This document shows positions 62,917-64,000 of a stretch of 64,000 bases of DNA, one piece after another (position 1 is the stretch's first letter; every line of letters begins with the position of its first letter). Below the pieces are notes generated by a model, which was not told where the DNA came from, did no database searches, and saw only the letters and a program-made list of their open reading frames with translations. Made by a program: the position numbers and the translations under genes. This DNA comes from Isochrysis galbana (taxonomy: Eukaryota > Haptophyta > Isochrysidales > Isochrysidaceae): assembly GCA_018136815.1 (NCBI GenBank), contig CM030932.1:1460793-1524792 (forward strand), in the 5' to 3' direction.

Positions 62917-64000
62917 ATGCGATGCATATCCGGCGTGCTGCGAACAGCGAGTTTGCACACCCTGCGTGCGTCTGATCGGCCGAGGCGCTGCATCGGCGTA
63001 CGGTGGCGTAGCGGAACGGCCGCGAAGCACGCGCCGGGTACGCATGTGTACCGGCAGCTCACCGCGGTCGAGCACGTGCTGCTGCGCCCAGGGATGTACA
63101 TTGGATCGGTCGAGGCGCGGACTGAGATGGCGTGGGTCTTTGAGGGCGGGCGAATGGTCTGGCGCGAGGTCAAGTACGTCCCCGCACTGCTAAAGCTGTT
63201 TGACGAGCTTCTGGTGAATGCAATGGACAATGTGCAGCGCGATGCAGGCACAACCAGTATCCAAGTCAGCATAGGCGGTGCCGTCAGCGTGCCTGGCTCA
63301 AAGCCGGATGTGGACCCAGGGGTAATATCTGTGTACAATAGTGGACGAGGCATCCCCGTCGTCAAGGCCAGCGCCGAGGCCCACGGCTTATCAGCAGCTG
63401 GTTTGTGGCTTCCGCAGATGGTCCTAGGGGAGCTCTACACGGGCTCCAACTTTGATGATGGTGCTGGGTCCATGGTTGGAGGTCGGCATGGCTTCGGTGC
63501 AAAGCTAGCCAACATTTTCTCAGAGTGGTTTTCAATTGAGACGGCGGACACGGATGCGAGGCTCCTTTATTCTCAGATCTGGCGGTCCAACATGTCAGAG
63601 GTTGAAGTGCCGCTCGTGAAGCCATTGCCTCCGGAAACTCCAGACTTTACTCGTGTCACAATGATGCCCGACTATGCACGGCTGCTTGATCATAGCGCGC
63701 TGCTTTCTGGAAATGCGAGGCTCGATGCAGACACGCTCGCAATGCTTACACGCCGTGTTTATGAGGCTGCTGCGTGTGTATCTTCTGACGTCACCGTAGC
63801 ACTCAATGGTGCACCAATTGATGTCAATGGCCTCGAAGGCCTCATGGGCTTGTATCCTCGGACCAAAGCCGCGGATGCTGAAGGAGCGGTGTCTGTAGTT
63901 AGGCAGCTGGGTCCACGGTGGAAGGTTGGCGTCGCTCCTCGCCCTGATGGTGCGTTCGCCCATGTGAGCTTTGTCAACGGCGTGGCAACGCCCAGGGGGG
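62917..64000 (+). CDS. DNA topoisomerase II, N-terminal ATPase part (cut by window end)
   Basis: Open from ATG 62917 (in-frame TGA at 62905) to the window end, about 361 residues. The first 35 residues are arginine-rich with a single acidic residue (MRCISGVLRTASLHTLRASD), like a mitochondrial presequence. Then follows the GHKL ATPase: YRQLTAVEHVLLRPGMYIGS, LFDELLVNAMDNVQRD (N-box, with the ATP-Mg asparagine), SVYNSGRGIPVV (usual N-x-G-x-GIPV), MVLGELYTGSNFDD and GGRHGFGAKLANIFS (the eukaryotic GGRNGYGAKL motif). It passes one DNA duplex through another using ATP. It reads as eukaryote-type IIA rather than gyrase. An intron within the first 130 bases cannot be excluded, which would change the presequence. 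Confidence 0.88.
   Translation, partial: MRCISGVLRTASLHTLRASDRPRRCIGVRWRSGTAAKHAPGTHVYRQLTAVEHVLLRPGMYIGSVEARTEMAWVFEGGRMVWREVKYVPALLKLFDELLVNAMDNVQRDAGTTSIQVSIGGAVSVPGSKPDVDPGVISVYNSGRGIPVVKASAEAHGLSAAGLWLPQMVLGELYTGSNFDDGAGSMVGGRHGFGAKLANIFSEWFSIETADTDARLLYSQIWRSNMSEVEVPLVKPLPPETPDFTRVTMMPDYARLLDHSALLSGNARLDADTLAMLTRRVYEAAACVSSDVTVALNGAPIDVNGLEGLMGLYPRTKAADAEGAVSVVRQLGPRWKVGVAPRPDGAFAHVSFVNGVATPRG

Noticed and set aside
1-64000. CRISPR array, rRNA genes, tRNA genes, prokaryotic operons
   Set aside because: No regularly spaced repeats, no rRNA signatures, no convincing tRNA fold; genes have spliceosomal introns.

Overview
The window looks like nuclear DNA of a unicellular, plastid-bearing eukaryote, probably an alga. 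The evidence is short GT-AG introns (about 90 to 370 bases), a plastid-type fibrillin (PAP) domain behind a signal-peptide-like N terminus, a leucine-pathway isopropylmalate synthase, a LisH/FOP-type basal-body protein, and GC-rich intergenic DNA packed with retroelements. The signal-peptide-like start of the fibrillin protein suggests a complex (secondary) plastid, as in haptophytes or stramenopiles. I infer this and do not assign a species. Two runs of exactly 100 N (7174-7273, 37274-37373) are assembly gaps, and both lie in retroelements.

Layout. 1-3.1 kb: two adjacent non-autonomous retroelements, each with its own target-site duplication. 3.4-4.8 kb: a two-exon SpoU/TrmJ-type RNA methyltransferase (-). 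5.9-10 kb: a damaged LINE (-) and an element head. 10.3-13.3 kb: an eight-exon MurG/GT28-like glycosyltransferase (+). 13.8-17.0 kb: LINE and repeat debris. 17.1-21.6 kb: an SMC ATPase (-), divergent from a FOP-like LisH gene at 22.4-23.7 kb (+). 23.9-27.8 kb: a repeat head, a LINE 3' end and a decayed DDE transposase. 28.0-30.2 kb: a fibrillin-alpha/beta hydrolase fusion (+). 30.9-33.1 kb: a LINE-related element carrying an ORF. 33.6-37.1 kb: a ten-exon 2-isopropylmalate synthase (+). 37.3-47 kb: a large Ty3/gypsy-like element (-) whose Pol carries a cytosine-methyltransferase-like domain. 47.7-49.1 kb: a 5'-truncated LINE with perfect target-site duplications. 49.4-51.8 kb: a CAP-Gly protein (-). 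52.5-55.3 kb: a five-exon EDEM-like GH47 mannosidase (-). 55.9-59.5 kb: an unknown basic/acidic protein and a FAM194-thioredoxin-fold protein (+). 59.8-62.4 kb: repeats and a low-complexity ORF. 62.9 kb to the end: the start of a type IIA topoisomerase (+), cut by the window edge.

The host genes are unrelated housekeeping genes (tRNA modification, chromosome structure, ER quality control, leucine synthesis, cytoskeleton) with no operon-like logic. Exon models were built by hand; in each multi-exon model the exon phases sum to an intact frame. The most unusual material is in the mobile DNA. One point is the methyltransferase-like domain inside a gypsy-type Pol, with Gag and Pol in one frame split by a single UAG. 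The other is a family of LINE-related elements that share a 5'-terminal hairpin whose stem changes on both sides while pairing is kept, and several of which end in poly(T) or AT-rich tails flanked by 15-18 base duplications.
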